Positions 25,326 through 33,276 of a stretch of DNA of 64,000 nt are shown here, one piece after another. The notes under the pieces were generated by a model. That model worked only from the letters and a program-made list of their open reading frames with translations, did no database searches and was not told where the DNA came from. The translations under genes and the position numbers were made by a program. The number at the start of each line of letters is the position of its first letter. Positions within the stretch are counted from its first letter, which is position 1. Origin of the DNA: Oscillospiraceae bacterium (GTDB lineage Bacteria; Bacillota; Clostridia; Oscillospirales; Ruminococcaceae); NCBI GenBank assembly GCA_017396665.1, contig JAFQLH010000077.1:24805-88804 (forward strand). The letters are read 5' to 3'.

Positions 25326-26258
25326 ATGATTTTCCGTATAATTTTCCTGTATGCTTCAGGCAGTCAGAGCACTATTACAGATATAATTTCCTTAAGCTTC
25401 ACAAAAGAGCGCTACACTCCCTACACCAAGCTTTCGGGCAAGGTATGGTTTGAGTCTGCTCCTGAAGAAATCAAGGGAATTGTACTGAGCGGTCCTGACG
25501 GAGCTTTACACATAGGGATTGCAGACAACGTTTCCTATCAGCGTAGCGAGGGCAAGACAATTGTTTCCTTCTCGTCGAGGGGATACACCTGTGCACTTGC
25601 TCACAATCAGCTTACTCCGGGGCTTTATCCCAATGTAACTCTCAGAGGAATACTGAGCAATGACATTTCACTTCCTTACGTTACATACGAGAATATGTCA
25701 GACACGATAGACTACATTTTCGTCAAGGAAAACGACACCATGTGGGATGCGGCTGCGGCTTTTGCAAGAAAGCTCGGCGGTGACTATCCTTACATTTCAG
25801 GCTCAAACAACGTCAGGGTTACAAGGGACCCGGGCACTTCTTTACTCAGCGTTTCTTCGGAAAAGCTTGTTTCGGAGGAGGTCGGTCAGAACTACACGAG
25901 GGTAGTTTCACACCTTCATATGAAGGACCTTGAGGGCAGCTACAACACCTACAATCTCACAAATCAGCAGGCTGTTGACAGGCAGCTTGTAAGACACAGG
26001 CACATCTCTTTTGACCGCCAGTGGCTGAGCAATCCCGATGAGGCTCTGAGAAGCGCTATTGACTACTCCATGCGTGGAATAAGGTACAATAAGGTACGTA
26101 TTGAGGGTTATCTCAAGGCAGAGCTCAGGCAGTACGCCAGCGTATCCTGTCAGAGCTTTGATATCACACGCCGTGAAATCAGCAGGATAGACCTTTCGCT
26201 TTCTGAAAAGGGCATTTTTACGACACTCTGGTTTTACGATGACAGCTACACGCAGTAG
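25326..26258 (+). CDS. Baseplate hub-like phage protein (gpD/XkdQ-like)
   Basis: A 310-residue, beta-rich protein. SLSFTKERYTPYTKLSGKVWF, then DYIFVKENDTMWDAAAAFARKLGGDYPYI followed by NNVRVT resemble the hub and LysM-like parts of XkdQ/gpD hub proteins. GGGAGGT about eight bases before ATG supports the start. This is the last gene of the cluster and is followed by a strong terminator. No sheath, tape-measure, fibre, holin or lysin gene follows. Confidence 0.65.
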   Translation: MIFRIIFLYASGSQSTITDIISLSFTKERYTPYTKLSGKVWFESAPEEIKGIVLSGPDGALHIGIADNVSYQRSEGKTIVSFSSRGYTCALAHNQLTPGLYPNVTLRGILSNDISLPYVTYENMSDTIDYIFVKENDTMWDAAAAFARKLGGDYPYISGSNNVRVTRDPGTSLLSVSSEKLVSEEVGQNYTRVVSHLHMKDLEGSYNTYNLTNQQAVDRQLVRHRHISFDRQWLSNPDEALRSAIDYSMRGIRYNKVRIEGYLKAELRQYASVSCQSFDITRREISRIDLSLSEKGIFTTLWFYDDSYTQ

Positions 26259-26267
26259 CACACACAT

Positions 26268-26304
26268 ATCCCCTGACTTTCACTCAGAGTCGGGGGATTT
26301 TTTT
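26268..26304 (+). terminator. Terminator closing the phage-derived cluster
   Basis: ATCCCCTGACT pairs with AGTCGGGGGAT (one G-U pair) around a nine-base loop, followed by a run of seven T. It lies nine bases after the hub-like gene. Confidence 0.9.
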
Positions 26305-26380
26305 GCTTGATAAAATGCCCAAAAAGGCACTTGCTTATTTGTTACATATGCCAAAGTTACACACGCCTTTTTTATACACC

Positions 26381-26409
26381 TTGACAAATGAAGACAGATG
26401 TATTATAGT
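26381..26409 (+). promoter_or_regulatory. Promoter of the CobU-like/pilT pair
   Basis: TTGACA (26381-26386), 17 bases, TATAGT (26404-26409), 37 bases before the ATG. Confidence 0.82.
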
Positions 26410-26445
26410 TAATATATAATACTTATTATTAAAAGGGGGATACGT

Positions 26446-26991
26446 ATGTCAACTATCACAGTAGTAACAGGCGGTGCAGCAAGTGGTAAGACCCGTTGGG
26501 CTATAAACTACTTTGCAACCTGTGACAACGTTCTTTACATTCACACAGGAAAGACTCTCTCTGAGGACATCAGACGCAGAATCGAATTCAACAACGCAAA
26601 GAACGAGATTATGTGGGATATCCTTGATGATGTTGACAATCCCTGTGAGCTTATAAAAGACCACAAGTTCTTCATCTTTGACGGTATTGTTTCTTACACA
26701 AAGAAGATTATGTCAAAGGAAATCGGAGATGATGTAAGCTCTGTTACATACGAGCAGAAGAAGAGCCTTGAGGCTAAGATAATCGCTGACGTTCAGGGCA
26801 TGATGCACGACGTTGAAAAGCTCAAGGGAGATATGGTTATAATCACAGTTGAGACCGGCTTCTCTGTTTCACCTACCGACCCTTATCAGGCACTTTTACG
26901 TGAAATCGTTGGTACTGTAAACCAGAGAATTGCAAACATTGCTCACGAGGTATACCTCTCAACAAGCGGTATACAGTTTAAAATCAAGTAA
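26446..26991 (+). CDS. CobU-like P-loop NTPase
   Basis: A 181-residue protein of the adenosylcobinamide kinase/guanylyltransferase family. The P-loop TGGAASGKT is at residues 8-16, and the family C-terminal block ETGFSVSPTDPYQALLREIVGTVNQRIANIA plus VYLSTSG is clear. The position of the histidine that forms the GMP intermediate in CobU (usually RIxxH) reads RRRIEFNNAKN, so the guanylyl-transfer residue appears lost. No cobalamin genes are nearby. It sits 17 bases before pilT and shares its promoter, so a role other than B12 synthesis is possible. Confidence 0.8.
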   Translation: MSTITVVTGGAASGKTRWAINYFATCDNVLYIHTGKTLSEDIRRRIEFNNAKNEIMWDILDDVDNPCELIKDHKFFIFDGIVSYTKKIMSKEIGDDVSSVTYEQKKSLEAKIIADVQGMMHDVEKLKGDMVIITVETGFSVSPTDPYQALLREIVGTVNQRIANIAHEVYLSTSGIQFKIK

Positions 26992-27008
26992 TCGAGGGGG
27001 AAACGACC

Positions 27009-28091
27009 ATGTCATTTACAGTTGAAGATTTAATTTATTTTGCAAGAGAGCAGAAGGCATCAGACATTCACCTTACAGTTGGTGCTCCTACTGTTTTCAG
27101 AATCAACGGCAAGCTTGAAAGACTTGAAGACATTGAAGATGAAGTAGTTAACAGAACCATTCTCTCAATGCTTTCCGCAGACCAGGAGAAGCGTCTTGGC
27201 GCAGGCGAGGACATTGACTTCTCATTTGAGACATCAGACGGCTCAAGACAGAGAGTTAACGTATTCCACCAGAGCGGTAAGATTGCAGCTTCTATCCGTC
27301 TTCTCAACTCGAAGGTTCCTTCCTTCGGTGAGCTCGGACTTCCTACAAAGATTCTCACAGACCTTTGTACACTTCAGAAGGGTCTTGTACTTATCACAGG
27401 TGCAACAGGCTCCGGTAAGTCCACAACAATGGCTGCTATGGTAAACCACATCAACAAGACACGTCCTTGTCATATTCTCACAATTGAAGACCCTATCGAA
27501 TACAGATACGCTTCAGGTATGGCTACCATTCACCAGAGAGAAATCGGCGAAGACGTTGCTACATTTGACGGAGCGCTCAGAAGTGCACTTCGTGAAGACC
27601 CGGACGTTATTCTCATCGGAGAAATGAGAGACTACGAGACAATTTCTCTTGCTATCACTGCTGCTGAAACAGGACATCTTGTTATCGCTTCTCTCCATAC
27701 AACAAACGCTCCGCAGACTATCGACAGAATTATCGACGTATTCCCTACAAACTCTCAGGGACAGGTTCGTTCACAGCTTTCACAGCTTCTCAAGGCAGTT
27801 ATTTCTCAGATTCTCGTTCCTACAAGAGATGGCAAGGGCAGAGTTGCTGCACTTGAAATCCTTCTTGGTAACGATGCTGTTGCTAACATGATTCGTACAG
27901 AAAAGGGACATCAGCTTCCTTCCATCATGTCAAACTCTGCATCAGGAATGTGCCTGATGAACGACAGCTTGAAGCGTCTTTTCCAGACAGGAAAGATTTC
28001 TCGTGCAGATGCGCTTGAGTACTCTCCTAACAGACCGGGACTTGAAGAAATCATCGGTGCTGTTGCTGCTGTTCCGGGCTTTGATATGTAA
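27009..28091 (+). CDS. pilT: Type IV pilus retraction ATPase PilT
   Basis: A 360-residue secretion/pilus ATPase. The N-terminal PAS-like part has ASDIHLTVGAPTVFRINGKL. Walker A GATGSGKST is near residue 130. The Asp box is IEDPIEYRY, Walker B is DPDVILIGEMRDYETI and the His box is TGHLVIASLHTT. All residues expected for an active motor are present. It should power pilus retraction and twitching or DNA uptake. No other pilus gene is in this window. GAGGGGG before ATG sets the start, and a strong terminator follows. Confidence 0.94.
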   Translation: MSFTVEDLIYFAREQKASDIHLTVGAPTVFRINGKLERLEDIEDEVVNRTILSMLSADQEKRLGAGEDIDFSFETSDGSRQRVNVFHQSGKIAASIRLLNSKVPSFGELGLPTKILTDLCTLQKGLVLITGATGSGKSTTMAAMVNHINKTRPCHILTIEDPIEYRYASGMATIHQREIGEDVATFDGALRSALREDPDVILIGEMRDYETISLAITAAETGHLVIASLHTTNAPQTIDRIIDVFPTNSQGQVRSQLSQLLKAVISQILVPTRDGKGRVAALEILLGNDAVANMIRTEKGHQLPSIMSNSASGMCLMNDSLKRLFQTGKISRADALEYSPNRPGLEEIIGAVAAVPGFDM

Positions 28092-28114
28092 CTCACCTTT
28101 AGCAAAAAACACTT

Positions 28115-28148
28115 GCGGCTACGCTTTATGCGTAGCCGCTTATTTTTA
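28115..28148 (+). terminator. Terminator of pilT
   Basis: GCGGCTACGC / GCGTAGCCGC perfect 10-base stem, loop TTTAT, then TTATTTTTA. Confidence 0.92.
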
Positions 28149-28171
28149 TGCCCTTTTAGCTTTAAAAGGGC

Positions 28172-28200
28172 ATAAAAACGCCCACGGCGAAGCGTGGGCG
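28172..28200 (-). terminator. Terminator of the fucose-isomerase-family gene
   Basis: CGCCCACG / CGTGGGCG stem; on the minus strand it is followed by TTTTTATG, 13 bases after the stop codon. Another palindrome (GCCCTTTTAGC...AAAGGGC) lies next to it. Confidence 0.85.
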
Positions 28201-28213
28201 GTGTTTTTTGCGT

Positions 28214-29701
28214 TTATGCAAATGGGTTTTCTGTTGGGTAACGGTCACCCTTTGGGTGATTATAATCAATCTCGTCGATTGCAACGCCGAGGTACTTGAA
28301 GATTTCGTAGAGAGTCTTTCCGTAGTGACCGAATACAACTGCGCCGTGGTGTGGGTAGTTCTTTTCGATAAGAACGTGACGGTAGAATCTTCCCATTTCA
28401 GGAATAGCGAACACGCCGATTGCACCGAATGAGCATGTAGCAACAGGAAGAACCTCGCCCTGTGCAACGTAAGCTCTGAGCTTAGCGTCAGATGTGCTCT
28501 GGAGACGGTAGAATGTGATATCGCCCGGCTTAATGTCGCCTTCGAGAGTACCGTTTGTACACTCCTGTGGAAGGCTTCTAGCCATAATCTTCTGGTACTT
28601 CATCTCACCGAAGGAGAGCTTGCAGATTGGTGTGTTACCGCAGTGGAAGCCCATGAATGTATCCTTGAGAGTGTAGTCATATGTACCCTTGATATTTGCC
28701 TCGTACATATCTGCAGGAACAGAGTTGTTGATGTCGAGGAGTGTAACAGCGTCCTTGCTGATTACTGTACCGATGTACTCGCTGAGTGCGCCGTAGATGT
28801 CAACTTCGCAGGAAACAGGGATGCCCTTTGCTGTAAGACGTGAGTTTACATAGCAAGGTACAAATCCGAACTGTGTCTGGAATGCAGGCCAGCACTTGCC
28901 GGCAATTGCTACGAATTCACGGCTGCCCTTATGACCTTCAACCCAGTCAAGAAGAGTAAGCTCATACTGAGCGAGCTTTTCGAGAACCTCAGGCTTCTTA
29001 TTACCGGCACCGAGCTCTGCTTCCATTTCTGCAACAACAGAAGGGATTCTAGCGTCGCCCTTGTGGTTGTTATAAGCTTCGAAGAGGTCGAGCTCTGAGT
29101 TTTCCTCAATTTCAACACCTACGTTGTAGAGCTGCTTGATAGGAGCGTTACAAGCGAGGAAGTCCTGAGGACGTGGGCCGAATGAAATAATCTTGAGATT
29201 TCTGATTGCGATGATTGCTCTTGCGATTGGTGCAAATTCAGCAATCATATCAGCACATTCCTCTGCTGTACCTACAGGGTACTCAGGGATATATGCCTTG
29301 AGGTTACGAAGCTTAAGGTTGTAGCTTGCGTTGAGCATACCGCAGTATGCGTCGCCTCTGCCGTCGAGCATATCGCCTGAAGATGTTTCAGCGGCTGCAA
29401 CCATCATTGCAGGACCGTCGAAATACTTAACGAGCAGTGTTTCAGGTGTTTCCGGACCGAAGTTTCCGAGGAAAACAACGAGGGCATTACAGTTGTTATC
29501 GTTTACATCTGCCAGTGCCTTCATCATATCCTTTTCGTTTTCGATACAGATTGGACATTCGTAGAGATTATCGCCATACTTCTCCTTGTATGCATTTGCG
29601 AGGAGCTTTCTGCGGTTCTCTGACAGACTCATTGGGAAGCAGTCACGGCTTACAGCAACAAGTCCGATTTTTTCGGTAGGGATATTGCCTATACGATTCA
29701 T
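28214..29701 (-). CDS. L-fucose/L-arabinose isomerase family protein
   Basis: A 495-residue cytoplasmic protein with the fucose-isomerase-like fold. The C-terminal half holds likely metal-binding residues in SCEVDIYGA (Glu), VTLLDINNS (Asp) and NYPHHGAV (His), and the N-terminal half has a sugar-binding FGPRPQDF segment. It would interconvert an aldose and a ketose. Its exact sugar is not determined, and no kinase or aldolase adjoins it. ATG at 29701 is preferred because AAGAGG lies eight bases upstream; the longer frame starts before that site. Own promoter and terminator. Confidence 0.85.
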   Translation of the reverse strand: MNRIGNIPTEKIGLVAVSRDCFPMSLSENRRKLLANAYKEKYGDNLYECPICIENEKDMMKALADVNDNNCNALVVFLGNFGPETPETLLVKYFDGPAMMVAAAETSSGDMLDGRGDAYCGMLNASYNLKLRNLKAYIPEYPVGTAEECADMIAEFAPIARAIIAIRNLKIISFGPRPQDFLACNAPIKQLYNVGVEIEENSELDLFEAYNNHKGDARIPSVVAEMEAELGAGNKKPEVLEKLAQYELTLLDWVEGHKGSREFVAIAGKCWPAFQTQFGFVPCYVNSRLTAKGIPVSCEVDIYGALSEYIGTVISKDAVTLLDINNSVPADMYEANIKGTYDYTLKDTFMGFHCGNTPICKLSFGEMKYQKIMARSLPQECTNGTLEGDIKPGDITFYRLQSTSDAKLRAYVAQGEVLPVATCSFGAIGVFAIPEMGRFYRHVLIEKNYPHHGAVVFGHYGKTLYEIFKYLGVAIDEIDYNHPKGDRYPTENPFA

Positions 29702-29733
29702 ATATAAAACCTCTTTTCTCATAATATATTTTC

Positions 29734-29762
29734 ATTATACCACAAAGCTTTTATATTTTCAA
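29734..29762 (-). promoter_or_regulatory. Promoter of the fucose-isomerase-family gene
   Basis: Minus strand TTGAAA (complement 29757-29762), 17 bases, TATAAT (complement 29734-29739). Confidence 0.82.
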
Positions 29763-29771
29763 CTATAAAAA

Positions 29772-29805
29772 CAAAAAAATCGCAGAAGCTTTTTTGCCTC
29801 TGCGA
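29772..29805 (-). terminator. Terminator of the trkA-trkH operon
   Basis: Minus strand TCGCAGA / TCTGCGA stem with a 12-base loop, followed by seven T. Eight bases after the trkH stop. Confidence 0.85.
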
Positions 29806-29812
29806 AATTCTT

Positions 29813-31258
29813 TTAAAAGCTCTTTCTCCACACTGATGGAAAGATAAGGATTATGAGCGGCAGGCACTCAAGTCTTCCCAGCAGCATATCAAACGAAAGG
29901 ACATATTTTGAGAAGTCGGAATAGTGACCGAAATTGGCTGTCGGGCCTACCTCGTTTATACCGGGTCCGATGTTATTTATACACGTTACCACCGATGTAA
30001 AGGTTGTACCGAAATCTTTATTATTTATTGCCAAAAGCAACATCGACACCATCATAAGTGCCAGATATATTATGAGATAACTCTGAACACCGTGTACAGT
30101 TTCTACGTCCATTGTTTTATCGTCAGACTTAACTATATTGACTGACTTCGGGTGGATAAGCTTCTTTAGATACTTCTTTGCGCTTTTGAACATTATGATA
30201 AATCTCTGCACCTTAAAGCCGCCGCCCGTTGAACCTGCACAGGCACCGACAAACATAAGGATAATAAGTATCATCTGCGACAGCATAGGCCATGTACAGA
30301 AATCCGCTGTTCCGTATCCCGTAGAGGTCATTATTGCAACCACCTGGAATATTGCATATCTGAAGCTCTTGCCTATCGTATTATATATCGGCATAATGTT
30401 GAGCATAATGACAGCTGTAGCTATTGCAATTACTGTCATATACACCTTGAGCTCTGTGTTCTTCCAGACCTCCTTGAACCTCTTTATGAGCATAAAGAAG
30501 TAGAGGCTGAAGTTTACGCCGAAAAGGAACATTGAAACTGTGATTACGCCTTCGATATAAGCGGAACCATAGTGTCCTATTCCTGCGTTCTTTATACTGA
30601 AACCGCCTGTACCTGCTGCGCCCATTGCGTGACAGACGCTGTCAAACAGCGGCATTCCGCCAAACAGCAGGAAAATGGCTGTCAGCACTGTAAGTGCGGT
30701 ATATATGATATAGAGATATCTTGCTGTATTCTTTCCCTTAGGCACGATTTTTCCGACCTGCGGTCCGGCACACTCAGCCTTCATAAGGTGGAGTGCATCA
30801 GACGATGACGGCATTATTGCGATAAACAGGACAAGTACTCCCATACCGCCTACCCAGTGGGTAAAGCTTCTCCAGAAGAGCATACCTCTTGACAGTCCCT
30901 CGACATTTGAAAGGATTGTCGCACCCGTTGTAGTAAAGCCTGATATACTTTCAAAAATTGCATCGGCTATTGACGGTATTTCGCCGCTCACATAGAATGG
31001 CAGTGCACCTGCCAGCGGGTAGAGCACCCACAGAAGTGCGGCTATCACGAGACCTTCTCTTGCATACATCTGCTTATTCTTGGGCTTGAGTATTGTAAGC
31101 GGAAGCGACACGAGTGCGACACACACCGCTACGAGCAGAAACACGAGCGCTGTATCAGTTTCAGAATAATACAGGCTTACAAGTGCAGGCAGGAGAAACA
31201 GCGATGCTCCGATGAGCATTGCCTTTGAAAGATAATGAAACACGATTGATTTATTCAT
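29813..31258 (-). CDS. trkH: Trk-type potassium uptake membrane subunit TrkH
   Basis: A 481-residue membrane protein with four repeated membrane-pore-membrane units. Selectivity-filter-like glycines appear in SGFTTTGATI, AAGTGGFSI, STGYGTADF and the fourth repeat NNIGPG. The GGGFKVQRF motif is typical of TrkH/KtrB. It imports K+ and is gated by the cytosolic TrkA subunit, whose gene lies 14 bases upstream in the same operon. Full length for the family. Confidence 0.95.
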   Translation of the reverse strand: MNKSIVFHYLSKAMLIGASLFLLPALVSLYYSETDTALVFLLVAVCVALVSLPLTILKPKNKQMYAREGLVIAALLWVLYPLAGALPFYVSGEIPSIADAIFESISGFTTTGATILSNVEGLSRGMLFWRSFTHWVGGMGVLVLFIAIMPSSSDALHLMKAECAGPQVGKIVPKGKNTARYLYIIYTALTVLTAIFLLFGGMPLFDSVCHAMGAAGTGGFSIKNAGIGHYGSAYIEGVITVSMFLFGVNFSLYFFMLIKRFKEVWKNTELKVYMTVIAIATAVIMLNIMPIYNTIGKSFRYAIFQVVAIMTSTGYGTADFCTWPMLSQMILIILMFVGACAGSTGGGFKVQRFIIMFKSAKKYLKKLIHPKSVNIVKSDDKTMDVETVHGVQSYLIIYLALMMVSMLLLAINNKDFGTTFTSVVTCINNIGPGINEVGPTANFGHYSDFSKYVLSFDMLLGRLECLPLIILIFPSVWRKSF

Positions 31259-31272
31259 ATCATTTTACTCCG

Positions 31273-32631
31273 TTACTCCAGAATATCCTTGATATCCGAG
31301 AAGTGATAATCCTTTGTTACGACAACCACCGAGTCGCCTTCTTCGATAGTATCATTACCGCTTGGAATGATTACCGCACGCTTTCTGATGATTGCACAGA
31401 TAAGGATATTTTCCTTGAGTGTGAGGTTCTTGAGCGGAACGCCCACGAGGTCAGGGATTTTTTCAGAAACCTTGAATTCGATTGCTTCGACCTTATCACC
31501 TACGATATGGTAGAGCGCCTCGATATTATTAGATGTATCGTTATCGAGTGAGCGCACATAGCTTATTATACTATTTGTTGTGATATACTTTGGTGAAATA
31601 ACGCTGTCGAGTCCGAGCTTTGAGGTAAGCTTCACATAGCTTTCTCTGTTGATTTTCGCAACTGCCTTTGCCTCAGAATTGTTCTTGGCATACAGAGCCA
31701 TAATTATATTGACCTCATCTATACCTGTCAGGGCAACAAACGCATCAGCATCCGCAAGTCCTTCCTCGAGGAGCAGGTCGTGGTCGGCACCGTCGCCGTG
31801 GATTACGGTTACCTTATCGAGGTTCTCGACAATTTCGGTACAGCGCTCAATATCGTTATCAATAACCTTGACTCTCATACCGAGTTCTGTGAGCTGTTTT
31901 GCGAGATAGAAGGCGATTTTTCCGCCGCCGACTATCATAACAGTTTTGATTTTCTCCTTATACGAGCCTGTAATTCTGAAGAACTTTTCGAGGTCCTTAT
32001 GAGTTGAAACGACGCTCACTCTATCCCCTGCCTGAAGTGTGAACAGACCGCTTGGGATGAATGTTTCGTTACCTCTCTGTACGGCACTTATAAGAAGCTG
32101 GATTTTTGTCTTATTATAAATCTGGGCGAGATTAAGACCGCAGAGCACAGAATTCTCGGGGATTGTATACTCCACGAGCTCTATTCTTCCCTTTGCAAAA
32201 ACCTCTACCTTTGACGCAGACGAGAACACTAAGACTCTGAAAATTTCATCCGCTGCCATTCTTTCGGGATTTATAATCATAGAAAGTCCGAGGTCTTCTC
32301 TGATAAGGTCAATCTGTCCGTAATACTCGGGGTCTCTTACTCTTGAGATAGTTTTCTTTGCACCGAGCTTTTTAGCGATAAGGCAGCAGAGCATATTTGT
32401 TTCGTCGTTAGGGGTAGTTGCGACAAGGATTTCGGCTTTATTCACGCCTGCTTCAAGCTGTACAGCGGTAGTTGCGCCGTTTCCCTCAACGCACATTACG
32501 TCCTGCGAATCCTGTATTCTTTTAATTGCTTCCGGGTTCTGGTCAACAACGGTAACGTCGTGTCCTTCACCGACCAGCAATGACGACAGGTTTCTTCCGA
32601 CCTTTCCGCTTCCGATAATAACAATTTTCAT
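31273..32631 (-). CDS. trkA: Trk potassium transporter regulatory subunit TrkA
   Basis: A 452-residue cytosolic protein built as two RCK units, each a nucleotide-binding Rossmann fold plus a C-terminal TrkA-C domain. The first motif is GSGKVGRNLSSLL at residues 7-19, the second VGGGKIAFYLAKQL near 235. It gates TrkH in response to NAD(H) or ATP in known systems. ATG at 32631 is chosen because GAGGG lies eight bases upstream, rather than the GTG 15 bases before. A strong promoter with a palindrome next to it precedes the gene. Confidence 0.94.
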   Translation of the reverse strand: MKIVIIGSGKVGRNLSSLLVGEGHDVTVVDQNPEAIKRIQDSQDVMCVEGNGATTAVQLEAGVNKAEILVATTPNDETNMLCCLIAKKLGAKKTISRVRDPEYYGQIDLIREDLGLSMIINPERMAADEIFRVLVFSSASKVEVFAKGRIELVEYTIPENSVLCGLNLAQIYNKTKIQLLISAVQRGNETFIPSGLFTLQAGDRVSVVSTHKDLEKFFRITGSYKEKIKTVMIVGGGKIAFYLAKQLTELGMRVKVIDNDIERCTEIVENLDKVTVIHGDGADHDLLLEEGLADADAFVALTGIDEVNIIMALYAKNNSEAKAVAKINRESYVKLTSKLGLDSVISPKYITTNSIISYVRSLDNDTSNNIEALYHIVGDKVEAIEFKVSEKIPDLVGVPLKNLTLKENILICAIIRKRAVIIPSGNDTIEEGDSVVVVTKDYHFSDIKDILE

Positions 32632-32664
32632 ATCTGTTTCCCTCACAAAACAAGTGAAATTTTA

Positions 32665-32710
32665 TACCATTCTAAATGGTAATTATATCACAATGTCGCC
32701 CATTAGTCAA
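32665..32710 (-). promoter_or_regulatory. Promoter of trkA-trkH with adjacent palindrome
   Basis: Minus strand TTGACT (complement 32705-32710), 17 bases, TATAAT (complement 32682-32687). A perfect palindrome TACCATT-N3-AATGGTA (32665-32681) begins directly after the -10 box at the expected transcription start, where an operator could sit. Confidence 0.75.
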
Positions 32711-32725
32711 GGGCGACAGCTTGTC

Positions 32726-33049
32726 TTACCCGCCGGGGCGGTTTCCTTCCGAGCAGCTTTGTGCGACGCCGTTTTCATCAAAGCTTATAAACAGCAAGAC
32801 CTCCTCCGAGCTTCCCAGAAAGCCCTGCTCTGACTCCTCTATTGTATAACCGCATTTGCAGTTTCTATAGATTCCGTTCTCGTCGGGCGGTGCTGTTACA
32901 CAGTCGAATTCTCCGAATCGCGAGGTTATTTCCTGCGAGGTTTTTCCTATATAGTCGTCCTCGTCGTACTTTTCCGAGCAGCCCGACATCGCAAAGCCGA
33001 TACATACAGTCAGCGTTATGGCAGTTAGTCTTTTTAATATTCCTTTCAT
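32726..33049 (-). CDS. Small putative lipoprotein
   Basis: A 107-residue exported protein. Signal peptide MKGILKRLTAITLTVCIGFA is followed by MSGC as lipobox. The mature part starts SEKYDEDDYIGKTSQEITSRFG, which recalls the beginning of SmpA/BamE-like folds, and has two close cysteines in NCKCGY plus one in QSCSEG. AGGCGAGGGG stands just before the ATG. Single gene between trkA and tRNA-Arg. Function unknown. Confidence 0.72.
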   Translation of the reverse strand: MKGILKRLTAITLTVCIGFAMSGCSEKYDEDDYIGKTSQEITSRFGEFDCVTAPPDENGIYRNCKCGYTIEESEQGFLGSSEEVLLFISFDENGVAQSCSEGNRPGG

Positions 33050-33120
33050 TCCCCTCGCCTCCTTTGAGTTTTCTTGCAGCTGAGTAGATTATACCACAAA
33101 GCAGAGTTTATTGCAAGAAA

Positions 33121-33156
33121 GCAAAAGCCTCTCTTGTCATTAAAACAAAAGAGGGC
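33121..33156 (-). terminator. Terminator after tRNA-Arg
   Basis: On the minus strand GCCCTCTTTTG pairs imperfectly with CAAGAGAGGC, followed by TTTTGC. It starts four bases after the tRNA 3' end. Confidence 0.65.
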
Positions 33157-33159
33157 CGG

Positions 33160-33236
33160 TGGTGCGCCTGACCGGAGTCGAACCAGCGGCCTTCAGAGTC
33201 GGAGTCTGACGCTCTATCCAGCTGAGCTACAGGCGC
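33160..33236 (-). tRNA. tRNA-Arg (anticodon CCG)
   Basis: A 77-nt tRNA with encoded CCA. Acceptor GCGCCTG pairs with CAGGCGC. Anticodon stem TCAGA/TCTGA encloses loop CTCCGAC, giving CCG. It lies 40 bases downstream of metG on the same strand, with no separate promoter seen, so it may be co-transcribed. Confidence 0.94.
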
Positions 33237-33276
33237 ATATTTACGGGCAGGAGAGAATTTCCCCTGCCCATTTTCT

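Noticed and set aside
26268-26445. Search for an attachment site or integrase flanking the phage-derived cluster
   Set aside because: No direct repeat shared by the two edges and no tRNA or recombinase gene nearby could be found by reading.
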